A stretch of 36,473 bases of DNA from an uncultured Clostridia bacterium (GCA_944386715.1 CALXCD010000017.1:1-36473), one strand, 5' to 3'. Positions 16,327-24,582 are shown, numbered from the stretch's first letter. The notes: generated by a model not told the origin, from the letters alone. Translations and numbers: made by a program.

Positions 16327-16481
16327 CAGCCATAGGTACAATTATATTTTTTGGGCACTACTTTGTGTGTCGCAACTTTCATAAAATAAAAAAATAGGAA
16401 AGTTGCTCCAATCGCACTCGCGTTTGCTCGTTTGGTCGCTTACAAAGTAGTGCCCAAAAAATATAATTGTACCTATGGCTG
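16327..16481 (+). repeat. Palindromic element C (family II)
   Basis: A perfect 40-bp inverted repeat (16327-16366 with 16442-16481), beginning CAGCCATAGGTACAATTATA. Inside is a nine-pair stem GCAACTTTC/GAAAGTTGC (16372-16380/16398-16406). The core TTGTGTGTCGCAAC...GTTGCTCCAATCGC is shared with element B in the opposite orientation, while both stems differ from B by compensating changes. It lies between the ABC operon terminator and the fprA promoter. The rest of the gap (16290-16326, 16482-16530) shows nothing recognisable. Confidence 0.92.
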
Positions 16482-16530
16482 AACCACAATAAAAGTTCTA
16501 AGAATATGTAACAAAAACGATGGAAAATGT

Positions 16531-16559
16531 TTGATAAAATTAAAAATATAGGGTATAAT
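16531..16559 (+). promoter_or_regulatory. Promoter of the flavoprotein-rubredoxin operon
   Basis: TTGATA (16531-16536), 17 bases, TATAAT (16554-16559). Confidence 0.7.
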
Positions 16560-16596
16560 AAACCAAAATAATCAAAGAGAAAGGATGAAAAGAAAA

Positions 16597-17766
16597 ATGC
16601 CAAAAGTAGAAATAACCAATCAAATTAAATATATAGGAGCAGACGACAAAGAAATCAGATTATTTGAAGGACAATATCATGTGCCAAATGGAATGAGCTA
16701 TAATTCTTACCTAATAAAAGACGAAAAAAATGTAGTAATGGATACCATAGACAAAAATGTATCAGAACAATGGTTAAACAATCTAGAAGAACAACTAAAT
16801 GGAGAAACAGTAGATTACTTAGTAATTTCGCATTTAGAACCAGACCATGCCTATAACATAGGAGTACTTGCAAAAAGATATCCAGAGATGAAAATAGTAG
16901 GAAATGCAATTACATTTAACATGTTACCAAAATTCTTTACCATTGAAAACCTAGAGCAAAGAAAAGTGGTTGTCAAAGAAGGTGATACTTTAAACATAGG
17001 AAAACATACCTTACAATTTTTTATGGCACCAATGGTACATTGGCCAGAAGTCATGGTAACTTATGAACAATCAGAAAAAATATTATTTTCAGCAGATGGA
17101 TTTGGAAAATTTGGAACATTAGATACAGAAGAAGATTGGACTTGTGAAGCCAGAAGATACTATTTTGGTATTGTCGGAAAATATGGAGTGCAAGTACAAG
17201 CTCTATTAAAAAAAGCAACCAATCTAGATATCCAAATGATTTGTCCTTTACATGGACCAATCTTAAAAGAAAATCTATCCTATTATATAAGTAAATATGA
17301 TGTATGGAGTAGTTATGAACCAGAAGAAGAAGGAATATTAATTGCATGTAGTTCTATTTATGGTAATACTTTAGAAGCGACTAAAAAGTTAGCCAATATG
17401 TTAGAAGAAAAAGGAAATAAAAAAGTAGTTTTAACAAATTTAGTAACAGATGATATGGCAGAAGCGGGAGAAGATGCTTTTCGTTATAGTAAATTAATAG
17501 TAGCTTCTTCTAGCTATAATGCAGGATTATTTCCACCAATGGAACATTTCTTAAATTATCTAAAAGAAAGAAATTATCAAAAACGTAAAGTAGCCATTAT
17601 AGAGAATGGATCTTGGGCGCCATCAGCAGGAAAAGTAATGAAAAATATCTTGCAAGAAATGAAAGACATTGATATAATAGAGCCAATAATTACGATTCAA
17701 TCAACTTTAAAAGAACAGAACATAAAAGAAATGGAAGAATTAGTAGATAAAATGGGAGGTGAGTAA
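16597..17766 (+). CDS. fprA: A-type flavoprotein (FprA), O2/NO-reducing
   Basis: 389 residues. An N-terminal metallo-beta-lactamase-like di-iron domain has HLEPDH (H79, E81, D83, H84), H148, D167 and H219. A C-terminal flavodoxin domain (about 246-389) has the FMN phosphate loop [13 protein letters not shown]. These cytosolic enzymes reduce oxygen to water or nitric oxide to N2O in anaerobes, with electrons delivered by rubredoxin. The rubredoxin gene follows two bases after the stop, which supports the assignment. The ATG at 16597 is preferred because AAAGGA is 11 bases before it and touches the ATG at 16585; the longer form would add four residues. Confidence 0.93.
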   Translation: MPKVEITNQIKYIGADDKEIRLFEGQYHVPNGMSYNSYLIKDEKNVVMDTIDKNVSEQWLNNLEEQLNGETVDYLVISHLEPDHAYNIGVLAKRYPEMKIVGNAITFNMLPKFFTIENLEQRKVVVKEGDTLNIGKHTLQFFMAPMVHWPEVMVTYEQSEKILFSADGFGKFGTLDTEEDWTCEARRYYFGIVGKYGVQVQALLKKATNLDIQMICPLHGPILKENLSYYISKYDVWSSYEPEEEGILIACSSIYGNTLEATKKLANMLEEKGNKKVVLTNLVTDDMAEAGEDAFRYSKLIVASSSYNAGLFPPMEHFLNYLKERNYQKRKVAIIENGSWAPSAGKVMKNILQEMKDIDIIEPIITIQSTLKEQNIKEMEELVDKMGGE

Positions 17767-17768
17767 AA

Positions 17769-17906
17769 GTGAAATATAGATGTACAGTATGTGGATATAT
17801 TTACGATGAAGAAGCAGAAGGAACAAAATTTGAAGAATTACCAGAAGATTGGACATGTCCTTTATGCGGAGTAGGAAAAGATTTATTTGAAAAAGTAGAA
17901 GAATAA
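17769..17906 (+). CDS. Rubredoxin
   Basis: 45 residues starting with GTG at 17769, after a strong site GGAGGTGA (17756-17763). The four iron ligands are C5, C8 (CTVCGY), C30 and C33 (CPLCGV), with the conserved aromatic residues Y10, Y12 and W28. It is slightly shorter than the usual 52-54 residues because the middle loop is compact. As a single Fe(Cys)4 electron carrier it should feed the FprA flavoprotein encoded just upstream; the pair is a split version of a flavorubredoxin. Confidence 0.95.
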   Translation: MKYRCTVCGYIYDEEAEGTKFEELPEDWTCPLCGVGKDLFEKVEE

Positions 17907-17914
17907 TAAAAAAT

Positions 17915-17953
17915 AAAAAGTTTAAGAAAAAATAAAATTTCTTAGACTTTTTT
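17915..17953 (+). terminator. Terminator of the fprA-rubredoxin operon
   Basis: AAAAAGTTTAAGAAA (17915-17929) pairs with TTTCTTAGACTTTTTT (17938-17953), with one G-T pair, and ends in T. Confidence 0.8.
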
Positions 17954-17962
17954 CTTTTTTCA

Positions 17963-17991
17963 TTGTATTATTGATATAAGAAAAATAAAAT
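17963..17991 (+). promoter_or_regulatory. Candidate promoter of the sigma factor operon
   Basis: TTGTAT (17963-17968), 17 bases, TAAAAT (17986-17991). No obvious autoregulatory ECF-type motif (AAC/CGT) was recognised upstream. Confidence 0.4.
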
Positions 17992-18026
17992 GAGGAATGA
18001 CACCAAAGAGAAGGGAGAAATAATAA

Positions 18027-19652
18027 ATGGAAGAAGATAAAACACAATATACAAAATTCCTGCAAGGAGATAACAAAGCATTAGAAGAATTAATGAAAAA
18101 ATACCAAAACAATCTTATCTTTTTTATTACGAGATATGTAAAGAGTAGAGAAACAGCACAAGACATCTTTCAAGAAGTAGTAATATATCTTTTAGAACAC
18201 AAAGAAACATATAATCCACAATATAGTTTTAAAACATATCTATATACCATTGCAAAACATAGAACTATCAATTATTTAAAAAAGCAAAAACAAGAAAATC
18301 AAATGCAAAACTATGAAGAATATGAAGAAAACATACCAGAAGAAGAATGGTTAGAAGATGTCATATTAACAAAAGAAAGACAAGCAAAAATCAGAAAAGT
18401 AATACAAAAAATGAAAACAGAATATCAATTAGTAATCTATTTTACACAAATCGAAGGGTTATCTTATAAAGAAACTGCACATATCATGGAAAAAACAGAA
18501 AAACAAATAAAAAATCTTGCCTTTAACGCCAAAAAGAAATTAAGAAATTTACTAATTCACGAAAAAGTAGTAGAAATAAAAAACAATAAAGTAATAAAGC
18601 TATTAATATGGATTTTAAGTATTACCATAATATTATCAGGAGCTGTATATGCAGGATATAAAATCTACCAGACCTACCAAGCTAAAATAATACCAAGTTA
18701 TACAAGTAACATACAATCAGTAGATACTAATCAAATTTGGGTAGGAACCTTTCAGCTGGCATGGAATGAATTAGCAGAACAACTAACAGATAATGGAAAA
18801 GTTGAATTCGAAGAAGGAAATACACCATTAGTAGAAGAATTAAATCAAAGGAGTTTTACCAAAAACGACATATCACAAAAAGATTACTACTTAATATTGG
18901 AAGAGACAAAACCAGAATTAAAAGAAAAAATCCAAAAAGAAGTATATGAAAAATTTAAAATAGATAATACGAAAACTTTAGAAAAAATGAATTTTAACTT
19001 AACTCCAGGTTACACCATTTATACTATGTTAGTAAAAAACTTTCATTTTGTACACCCTTTTGAGCAATTACAAAGTGAAACTTTCAAACAATCAGAACAA
19101 AAAGTAAAATATTTTGGGATAAATAAAAATAGTGCTACAAAAGCACGAGAAAATGTAGAAATATTATTCTATCAATCTAAAGAAGAATTTGCCATTCAAT
19201 TAAATACGGTAGAAAATGAAGAAATTATTTTATACAAAACAAAAGAGAATAACACATTTTCTGAATATCAAAAAAGAATAGAAGAAGAAACCCAAAAATA
19301 TGAAGGAAAAAGAAAAATGCAAAAAGAAGAAGAACTAAAAATACCATATATGAAAGTTGATACCGCTGTTAATTATGAAGAATTATGTGGAAAACAGATA
19401 AAAAGAAAAGAAGGAGGATATATTGTAACAGCTTTGCAAACTATAAAATTTTCTCTAGATGAAACAGGTGGAAGAGTAATAAGTGAAGGAATTATACAAG
19501 ATGTAAGAAAATCAACTGAAATCAATATGGCAGAAGAAAGGCAATTTGACTTTGATAATGACTTTATCTTGTTTTTAAAAGAAAAAGATAAACAAAAACC
19601 ATATTTAGCATTAAAAGTAAATAGTACAGAAATCATGGAAATAGAAGAATAG
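18027..19652 (+). CDS. ECF sigma factor fused to a membrane-anchored extracytoplasmic domain
   Basis: 541 residues, about three times the usual ECF length. Sigma region 2 lies at about 20-90 (ETAQDIFQEVVIYLLEH, SFKTYLYTIAKHRTINYLKK). Region 4 lies at about 125-178 (EYQLVIYFTQIEGLSYKETA, KNLAFNAKKKLRNLL). A single hydrophobic segment at about 189-210 then leads to a 330-residue C-terminal domain predicted outside the membrane. That domain contains KVKYFGINKNSATKARENVE and ends FLKEKDKQKPYLALKVNS; I do not recognise it. No separate anti-sigma gene is adjacent, so the fused tail may itself tether or regulate the sigma domain. The downstream partner starts 12 bases later. Confidence 0.8.
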   Translation: MEEDKTQYTKFLQGDNKALEELMKKYQNNLIFFITRYVKSRETAQDIFQEVVIYLLEHKETYNPQYSFKTYLYTIAKHRTINYLKKQKQENQMQNYEEYEENIPEEEWLEDVILTKERQAKIRKVIQKMKTEYQLVIYFTQIEGLSYKETAHIMEKTEKQIKNLAFNAKKKLRNLLIHEKVVEIKNNKVIKLLIWILSITIILSGAVYAGYKIYQTYQAKIIPSYTSNIQSVDTNQIWVGTFQLAWNELAEQLTDNGKVEFEEGNTPLVEELNQRSFTKNDISQKDYYLILEETKPELKEKIQKEVYEKFKIDNTKTLEKMNFNLTPGYTIYTMLVKNFHFVHPFEQLQSETFKQSEQKVKYFGINKNSATKARENVEILFYQSKEEFAIQLNTVENEEIILYKTKENNTFSEYQKRIEEETQKYEGKRKMQKEEELKIPYMKVDTAVNYEELCGKQIKRKEGGYIVTALQTIKFSLDETGGRVISEGIIQDVRKSTEINMAEERQFDFDNDFILFLKEKDKQKPYLALKVNSTEIMEIEE

Positions 19653-19664
19653 GAGATGATGAAA

Positions 19665-20648
19665 ATGAAAAATAAAACATCTATCATCAGTATAATCATT
19701 ATTGTGATATTATCTATTATGTTATTTTTTACAGTATATCATATTACGGAAGAACAGCAAAAAGCAAAATGGGAGAATAATGAAGTAGAAAAGGAAGAAA
19801 CACAAAATCAAGAGCCACCAGCACAAGAGTATGTAGATTTAGAAGAATTACCAGAAAATTATGAAGTAGAAACAGCAGTGCAAGATGGTTGTATTGTGAT
19901 TGGTAACGAAGTATATAATGTAGAAAAATTAGAAGAAGGGATTCAAAATATCAACCAAAATATTCCGGATAAAATGAGAATCATTGAATTTACAGCAGAA
20001 GGAGATGAAATCTTAACAGATGTAGAATTGACGAAAGAAGGTATGATACAACTTAAAACAGATAGCACAAGAGATAAGTTTGCTAGTACAGAAGATAGAA
20101 AAATAACAGAAAAAACATATTCGAGCCAAGAATACCAAATCATACAAGAAGAGTATAAAACTACGAAAAGAGTATATTTAGAAAATAAAAAAGAAGAATT
20201 TGATAGTAGAATTTATATTTGTTCTTACCCTTTCAAAGTGGAAAATAACATACCTTTTGAACTAGAATACTTACAAAGAAAAGATTTAGGGATAAAAAAG
20301 ATAATCGAAAAAGGAGACAAAGTGAAATATGATGTATATACATTTGGAGGAGATGTAAAAATAAAATTAGGAGAGGAGATTTTAGATTTAGCAGATGCTA
20401 TTCATCAAGATAAAATTAAAATGGAAAATATTTTACATCAATGCATTTTAGATGAACAAGCTGGAAAAATAGAAACACCAGCAGAATATAGTGATGGAGG
20501 AAGTGTTATATATTTTTATCCAAAGTATTCTATTTTAAAATGCTATCGCTTAGATGGGAATCAAGATGTCTATATTGGAATGCCAGGAATGATATTAACA
20601 GGAACAGAAGGAAATATGGTGACTTATACATATAGTATAAGAAATTAA
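19665..20648 (+). CDS. Membrane-anchored DUF4362-like protein
   Basis: 327 residues. An N-terminal transmembrane segment (about 5-25) is followed by an acidic linker with PPAQE. The extracytoplasmic domain contains VYNVEKLEEGI, MRIIEFTAEGDEILTDVEL and DSTRDKFAS, resembling DUF4362 (N-V-E-K...R-I-x-x-T-x-E-G-D...D-x-T-R-D). The function is unknown. The ATG at 19665 is chosen because AGGAG (19651-19655) is 9 bases away; two earlier ATGs are too close to that site. It follows the sigma-fusion gene by 12 bases, so both products may sit at the same membrane face and belong to one sensing system (inference). Confidence 0.65.
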   Translation: MKNKTSIISIIIIVILSIMLFFTVYHITEEQQKAKWENNEVEKEETQNQEPPAQEYVDLEELPENYEVETAVQDGCIVIGNEVYNVEKLEEGIQNINQNIPDKMRIIEFTAEGDEILTDVELTKEGMIQLKTDSTRDKFASTEDRKITEKTYSSQEYQIIQEEYKTTKRVYLENKKEEFDSRIYICSYPFKVENNIPFELEYLQRKDLGIKKIIEKGDKVKYDVYTFGGDVKIKLGEEILDLADAIHQDKIKMENILHQCILDEQAGKIETPAEYSDGGSVIYFYPKYSILKCYRLDGNQDVYIGMPGMILTGTEGNMVTYTYSIRN

Positions 20649-20735
20649 ATATTGCATTTTTTAATTAAATAGGTTAAAATAAGTTAAACAAGATAATAAA
20701 GACATATTAGTACTATAAAAAAAGGATGAAAAAAG

Positions 20736-21479
20736 ATGATAAACGAAAGAGCAAAAGCACTTATAACAGAAGAAAAATATGGGCAATATGCTCCTATATT
20801 TCAAGAATTAATATCACGTGCAATAAAAGAATACAATTTATCACCAGAGTATGTAGATAAACTTGTACAATCTTGTCCTAAAATAAGAGTAGGAAAAATG
20901 CCAAAGGAAGTAGAGTGGGGGCTAGCAATAGCTACAGAAAATAAAGGAATTGTGATAAATAAAAAAGTAATAAAAAGTTTAAAAAAAGAAAATACTCCAG
21001 AAGCATATGAATATTTTTTGCATGTTATAAATCATGAAATGTATCACTTTCTAAACGATAACAAAAAACAAGAAGGGATGAACTTCGCTTGGAATGAAGC
21101 ATTAACAGAAGTTAGTGCAAATCGAACAACTTTTGGAAAAAATAAAGAACATTTAAAAGAATATCGTGCACAAACAACAGGTTATTCAAATTTAACATTT
21201 GGAGTAAATATTTTAGCAGCAGCAATGGGGTGTTCAGAAAAGAAATTAATTCAATTGGCTTTTGAACATAAAATTCCGGAAGTCTTAAGTAAACAACTGC
21301 ATTACAAAAGAGATGCCATATATTTTTTAGGAAAAGTAGGAGAAGAATTAAATAAAATAGAGAAAGCCACACATGGAGAAAATAATAAAAAAGAAGAATT
21401 ACAACAGATTCAAACAAGTGCTTATCATTCTATTTATATCATGCGGAAAAGACCTATTAAACCTTCAAATTATGCGTAG
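20736..21479 (+). CDS. Putative zinc metallopeptidase, HExxH, N-terminal part (probably frameshifted)
   Basis: 247 residues in this frame. The gluzincin-type zinc motif is HEMYH (H100, E101, H104), with the downstream NEALTEVSANRT supplying a likely third ligand (E121 or E125). There is no signal peptide, so it is probably cytosolic. This VWA-less, metallopeptidase-like layout resembles DUF2201/COG3864-type N-terminal domains, but I cannot assign the family. The frame ends at 21479. Skipping one A in the AAAA run at 21447-21450 would join it to the next frame (IMRKDLLNLQIMRSDI...), giving one protein of about 550 residues. RBS AAAGGATG is at 20722-20729. Confidence 0.6.
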   Translation: MINERAKALITEEKYGQYAPIFQELISRAIKEYNLSPEYVDKLVQSCPKIRVGKMPKEVEWGLAIATENKGIVINKKVIKSLKKENTPEAYEYFLHVINHEMYHFLNDNKKQEGMNFAWNEALTEVSANRTTFGKNKEHLKEYRAQTTGYSNLTFGVNILAAAMGCSEKKLIQLAFEHKIPEVLSKQLHYKRDAIYFLGKVGEELNKIEKATHGENNKKEELQQIQTSAYHSIYIMRKRPIKPSNYA

Positions 21480-22389
21480 TGATATCAATGCTGAAAATAT
21501 AGAAAAAGTAATTGAAAAGTTAAAATATAGCTCTAATAAAATGACCAAAATTCTTACTTCAGAATTGCAAAAAAGAGGGCTTGCACATAATCAGTCCAAT
21601 ATTAGCATTATTCCAGAATATACTTTGAACCCAGAAGAAACTCAGAAACAAGAAAAAAATACTAGAAATACACTAAATGCAAGAATTGTTATGTTAGAAC
21701 ATTTAGCTAAAGAATTTAAAACAAATCCTGCTTTCCAAGGAGAACAAGGAAAGGAAAATCAAACAAGAGTCATTTTACATGTACAAAATGTAGCAACAAC
21801 ATCTTCCGATGTATGGCGTACCACACAAATGCTTCAAAAAAAATATGGTATAAATATACAAGAAGAAATAGCAGGAATTTTAAATGCTACAACAGAAACA
21901 CAATTTAAGCTAAAACCAGAAACTTTAGAGCAAATTGAAAAGGAAGATTTTGATGTTTCTTATGATAATAAAGCATTAATAGAACAAGTAAAAAAAGCCG
22001 TTAATGTACCAGTAAAAACAAAGATAAAAAATCAAATTTTAAAATTAAAAAATCAAATATTTAGAAGAAAGACTAGAATGCTTTTGCCAGAAAGGACAGA
22101 TTCAGAAAGACAAGGCAAAATAGTTCCACCAAATGACGAAAAATTAAGAGAAGAAGAATATCAAATAGAAGGTGTTTGGGACTTAAAAAAGCCAGATGTA
22201 TATAGCAAAAATATTAAAGATTCTTCAAATCCGAAATCTAATAGTTGGGAGCTTACTGAAGAAAAAAAGAAAGAAATAGCAGAAGAAAATTTGAAAATCG
22301 CAGAAAAGTATCATCAAGAACAATTAAAAGGAAATAATCAAAATAAAGATTATTATTCAATAAAAAGAAACCAAGAGAGCAGAGAGTGA
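21472..22389 (+). CDS. C-terminal continuation of the HExxH protein (shifted frame)
   Basis: About 305 residues from the first ATG in this frame; the frame is open further upstream, inside the preceding gene. There is no ribosome site before 21472, and the region reads smoothly as a continuation of the metallopeptidase-like protein. Hence this is more likely the second half of a broken gene than an independent one. Visible: a helical N-terminal part, a middle segment SDVWRTTQMLQKKYG, a strongly basic patch near 185-205 and a charged C-terminal tail. No known domain is recognised. Confidence 0.5.
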   Translation: MRSDINAENIEKVIEKLKYSSNKMTKILTSELQKRGLAHNQSNISIIPEYTLNPEETQKQEKNTRNTLNARIVMLEHLAKEFKTNPAFQGEQGKENQTRVILHVQNVATTSSDVWRTTQMLQKKYGINIQEEIAGILNATTETQFKLKPETLEQIEKEDFDVSYDNKALIEQVKKAVNVPVKTKIKNQILKLKNQIFRRKTRMLLPERTDSERQGKIVPPNDEKLREEEYQIEGVWDLKKPDVYSKNIKDSSNPKSNSWELTEEKKKEIAEENLKIAEKYHQEQLKGNNQNKDYYSIKRNQESRE

Positions 22390-22404
22390 TTAATTACCAA
22401 AAAC

Positions 22405-22447
22405 AAGCTTTAGGGAGAAATATACTAATTCCTAAAGTTTATTTTTA
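22405..22447 (+). terminator. Terminator after the HExxH gene
   Basis: A 12-bp stem AAGCTTTAGGGA (22405-22416)/TTCCTAAAGTTT (22429-22440), with two G-T pairs, is followed by a T-rich stretch. Confidence 0.75.
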
Positions 22448-22527
22448 TCTATTTTTGTCAAAAGATAGACAATTCAAAAACAATTCCACTGGGATTATAA
22501 TAAAAGGTCCAAAGGAACGCCACAAGA

Positions 22528-22544
22528 TGTAGCGCTCAGCTACA
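22528..22544 (+). other. Small GC-rich hairpin in an AT-rich gap
   Basis: TGTAGC (22528-22533)/GCTACA (22539-22544) around a five-base loop, in a locally less AT-rich patch (22505-22544) that is non-coding. No T-run follows. The rest of 22448-22619 has no recognisable feature. Confidence 0.45.
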
Positions 22545-22619
22545 AATATTCTCATTTATTGCAAAGTATCATGTGAAAAGAAGTAATAAAATGAATTTTC
22601 AAGATTTTGAAAAAAGCTA

Positions 22620-22648
22620 TTGTAGAGAGACAAACAATAAGATATAAT
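22620..22648 (+). promoter_or_regulatory. Promoter of the coiled-coil gene
   Basis: TTGTAG (22620-22625), 17 bases, TATAAT (22643-22648). Confidence 0.55.
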
Positions 22649-22674
22649 AAAGAAAAACTAAAAAGAGGTAAAAA

Positions 22675-23664
22675 ATGGAAAATGAAAATAATCCTATAGA
22701 GGAAACAAGAGAAAATTTAGTAAAAGAAATAGAGATAACATTTTATAGATTAAAAGAAATTGAACTTAAATATGTGACTTTAGCAAAAGAGTTAGAAATT
22801 TCTTATCCCATTCTTTCTATAGAAGAAACAAAAATTCCAATTCAAATAGAAGAAATAAAACAATGGGTAAAACAAAAAGAATATCCTGAAAAAGATAATA
22901 TAGGAGAAAAAACAAAAGAGGAAAAAGAAGAATCCAAAAAAGAAAACATGAGAAAAGATAAAGAAAGAGAAAAAATCTTAAAAGAAATACTAGAAAAACA
23001 TTTTGAAAAACAATATGAAATAGAAATAAAAAAATACTTTCAAAAAATATTTGCACAAAAAATACAAAGATTAATGAAAGATTCCCAATTAGAAAAAATA
23101 GAACAAGAACAAGAACAAGAAAACATAAAAATAGAAGAAATAAATTTTTTAGGAAAAATAACAGGAGATAAAAAGATACAATCATTAAAATTAGAAATAA
23201 TACATTTAAAAGAAAAACTAATTTTAAATCAAGAAAAAATACAAAAACAAAATATGACATTAGAAGAAAGCTTGTCAGAAATATACGCATATTCTTTTCC
23301 AACACTAAAAAAACACTTAACAAGAGAGTTAGTAGAATTTATAGACCTTGCTAAAAATAATACCATCTTACAAAAAATGTTAGACCAAGATAAATTAAAA
23401 GAATATATTGAACAAAAGGTGCAAAAAGAATTAAAAGAACATGAAAAAGAAAAAGAAGAAGATGTGAATATGGCTAAAAATAAGAGAGAATTGATACAAT
23501 TGTTAGAACAAGAAAAAGGAAGAATGAATAGAAAATTGCAAAATTTAAGAGCAAAAGGATTAATCCAACAAAACAATGAAAAAGAAGAACAAAATATAGA
23601 GAAATTTAACAGTGAAGTTTTAAAAGAATTACAAAAAGAATTACAAAAATGGAAAATAGAATAA
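22675..23664 (+). CDS. Charged coiled-coil protein, unknown function
   Basis: 329 residues dominated by Glu, Lys and Gln. Long helical and coiled-coil stretches are predicted over about 75-160, 170-200 and 240-329 (for example EQEQEQE at 144-150). There is no signal peptide, membrane segment or catalytic motif. A less charged segment, SLSEIYAYSFPTLKKHLTRE at about 200-219, may be a small globular core. Composition is close to that of the HExxH gene tail upstream and the protein at 34766. A scaffold or binding role is possible but unproven. Start ATG 22675 follows AGAGG. Confidence 0.6.
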   Translation: MENENNPIEETRENLVKEIEITFYRLKEIELKYVTLAKELEISYPILSIEETKIPIQIEEIKQWVKQKEYPEKDNIGEKTKEEKEESKKENMRKDKEREKILKEILEKHFEKQYEIEIKKYFQKIFAQKIQRLMKDSQLEKIEQEQEQENIKIEEINFLGKITGDKKIQSLKLEIIHLKEKLILNQEKIQKQNMTLEESLSEIYAYSFPTLKKHLTRELVEFIDLAKNNTILQKMLDQDKLKEYIEQKVQKELKEHEKEKEEDVNMAKNKRELIQLLEQEKGRMNRKLQNLRAKGLIQQNNEKEEQNIEKFNSEVLKELQKELQKWKIE

Positions 23665-23681
23665 GTAAATAAACAAAAATA

Positions 23682-23710
23682 TTGCAATTTCATCCCAAAA
23701 GGAATATAAT
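23682..23710 (+). promoter_or_regulatory. Promoter of the hemolysin III gene
   Basis: TTGCAA (23682-23687), 17 bases, TATAAT (23705-23710). Confidence 0.65.
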
Positions 23711-23739
23711 AAAAAAGCAAAAGCAATCAGGAGGAATCA

Positions 23740-24414
23740 ATGAAAAGAACAAAATTAAAAGATAGAATATTACCAGCTTATTCTAAAGGAGAAGAAATCT
23801 TTAATATGGTATCTCATATTGTGGGAGCTGCAATAGGGATTGTTGCAATTGTATTATGTAGTGTCATAGCAGCCATACATCATAATGGTTATGGTGTGGT
23901 ATCAGGAGTTATATTTGGGATAAGTTTAGTAGTACTATATACCATGTCAAGCATTTATCATGGATTAAGACCTACTTGCAAAGCCAAAAAAGTATTTCAA
24001 GTAATTGACCATTGCACGATTTATTTCTTAATAGCAGGTTCTTATACACCTTTTGCACTATGTACATTAAGAGAAGCAAATCCAGTACTGGGATGGACAA
24101 TATTTGGAATTATATGGGGATTAGCCATTTTAGGAATCATATTAAATGCAATAGACTTGAAAAAATTTCAAAAATTTTCTATGATTTGTTATTTAATCAT
24201 GGGATGGTGTATTGTAGTTAAAATTAATGTAGTAATAGAAAGCTTAGGAACAGCAGGATTTTTACTTCTATTATTAGGAGGAATTGCCTATACAGTAGGA
24301 GCTATCCTTTATGGGGTAGGAAAAAAACATAAATGGATGCATTCAATTTTTCATTTATTATGTCTGATAGGAAGCTTATTACATCTACTTTGTATTTTAA
24401 TATATGTATTATAA
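23740..24414 (+). CDS. Hemolysin III/PAQR-family membrane protein
   Basis: 224 residues and seven membrane helices. The family histidine/aspartate signature is intact: SSIYHGLRP after the second helix, IDHCTIYFLIAGSYTPF, and the C-terminal WMHSIFHLLCLIGS. In PAQR proteins these residues bind a metal in a membrane-embedded hydrolase-like site; bacterial members are linked to membrane homeostasis, and the name 'hemolysin' is historical. RBS AGGAGG is 7-8 bases upstream. It has its own promoter and terminator. Confidence 0.9.
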   Translation: MKRTKLKDRILPAYSKGEEIFNMVSHIVGAAIGIVAIVLCSVIAAIHHNGYGVVSGVIFGISLVVLYTMSSIYHGLRPTCKAKKVFQVIDHCTIYFLIAGSYTPFALCTLREANPVLGWTIFGIIWGLAILGIILNAIDLKKFQKFSMICYLIMGWCIVVKINVVIESLGTAGFLLLLLGGIAYTVGAILYGVGKKHKWMHSIFHLLCLIGSLLHLLCILIYVL

Positions 24415-24447
24415 ACTTTGGGAAACCTTCTCAAAGTTCATTTTTTT
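24414..24447 (+). terminator. Terminator after the hemolysin III gene
   Basis: An 11-bp stem AACTTTGGGAA (24414-24424)/TTCTCAAAGTT (24428-24438), with one G-T pair, is followed by seven T. The first base overlaps the stop codon. Confidence 0.85.
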
Positions 24448-24458
24448 GAGAAAAACAC

Positions 24459-24487
24459 TTGACAAAACCAAAAAAATAGTGTAAAGT
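24459..24487 (+). promoter_or_regulatory. Promoter of the ylxM-ffh cluster
   Basis: TTGACA (24459-24464), 17 bases, TAAAGT (24482-24487). Just downstream, ATTACAAAAAGT occurs twice in tandem (24496-24507, 24508-24519), followed by a degenerate third copy (24520-24531). Confidence 0.65.
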
Positions 24488-24582
24488 ATATTAGCATTAC
24501 AAAAAGTATTACAAAAAGTAGTGCAAAAAAACATGATAAATGAGTAGTTAAGGAAAAGTTTCAATGAAAGAGGTAGAAGAAT

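Noticed and set aside
19373..19652. Serpin-like C terminus in the sigma-fusion protein
   Set aside because: The final segment only loosely resembles the serpin end pattern; no reactive-loop or other serpin motifs could be found.
22817..23726. Long minus-strand frames rich in Leu/Phe opposite the coiled-coil gene
   Set aside because: They are shadows of Glu/Lys-rich codons on the plus strand; they lack ribosome sites and a believable protein pattern.
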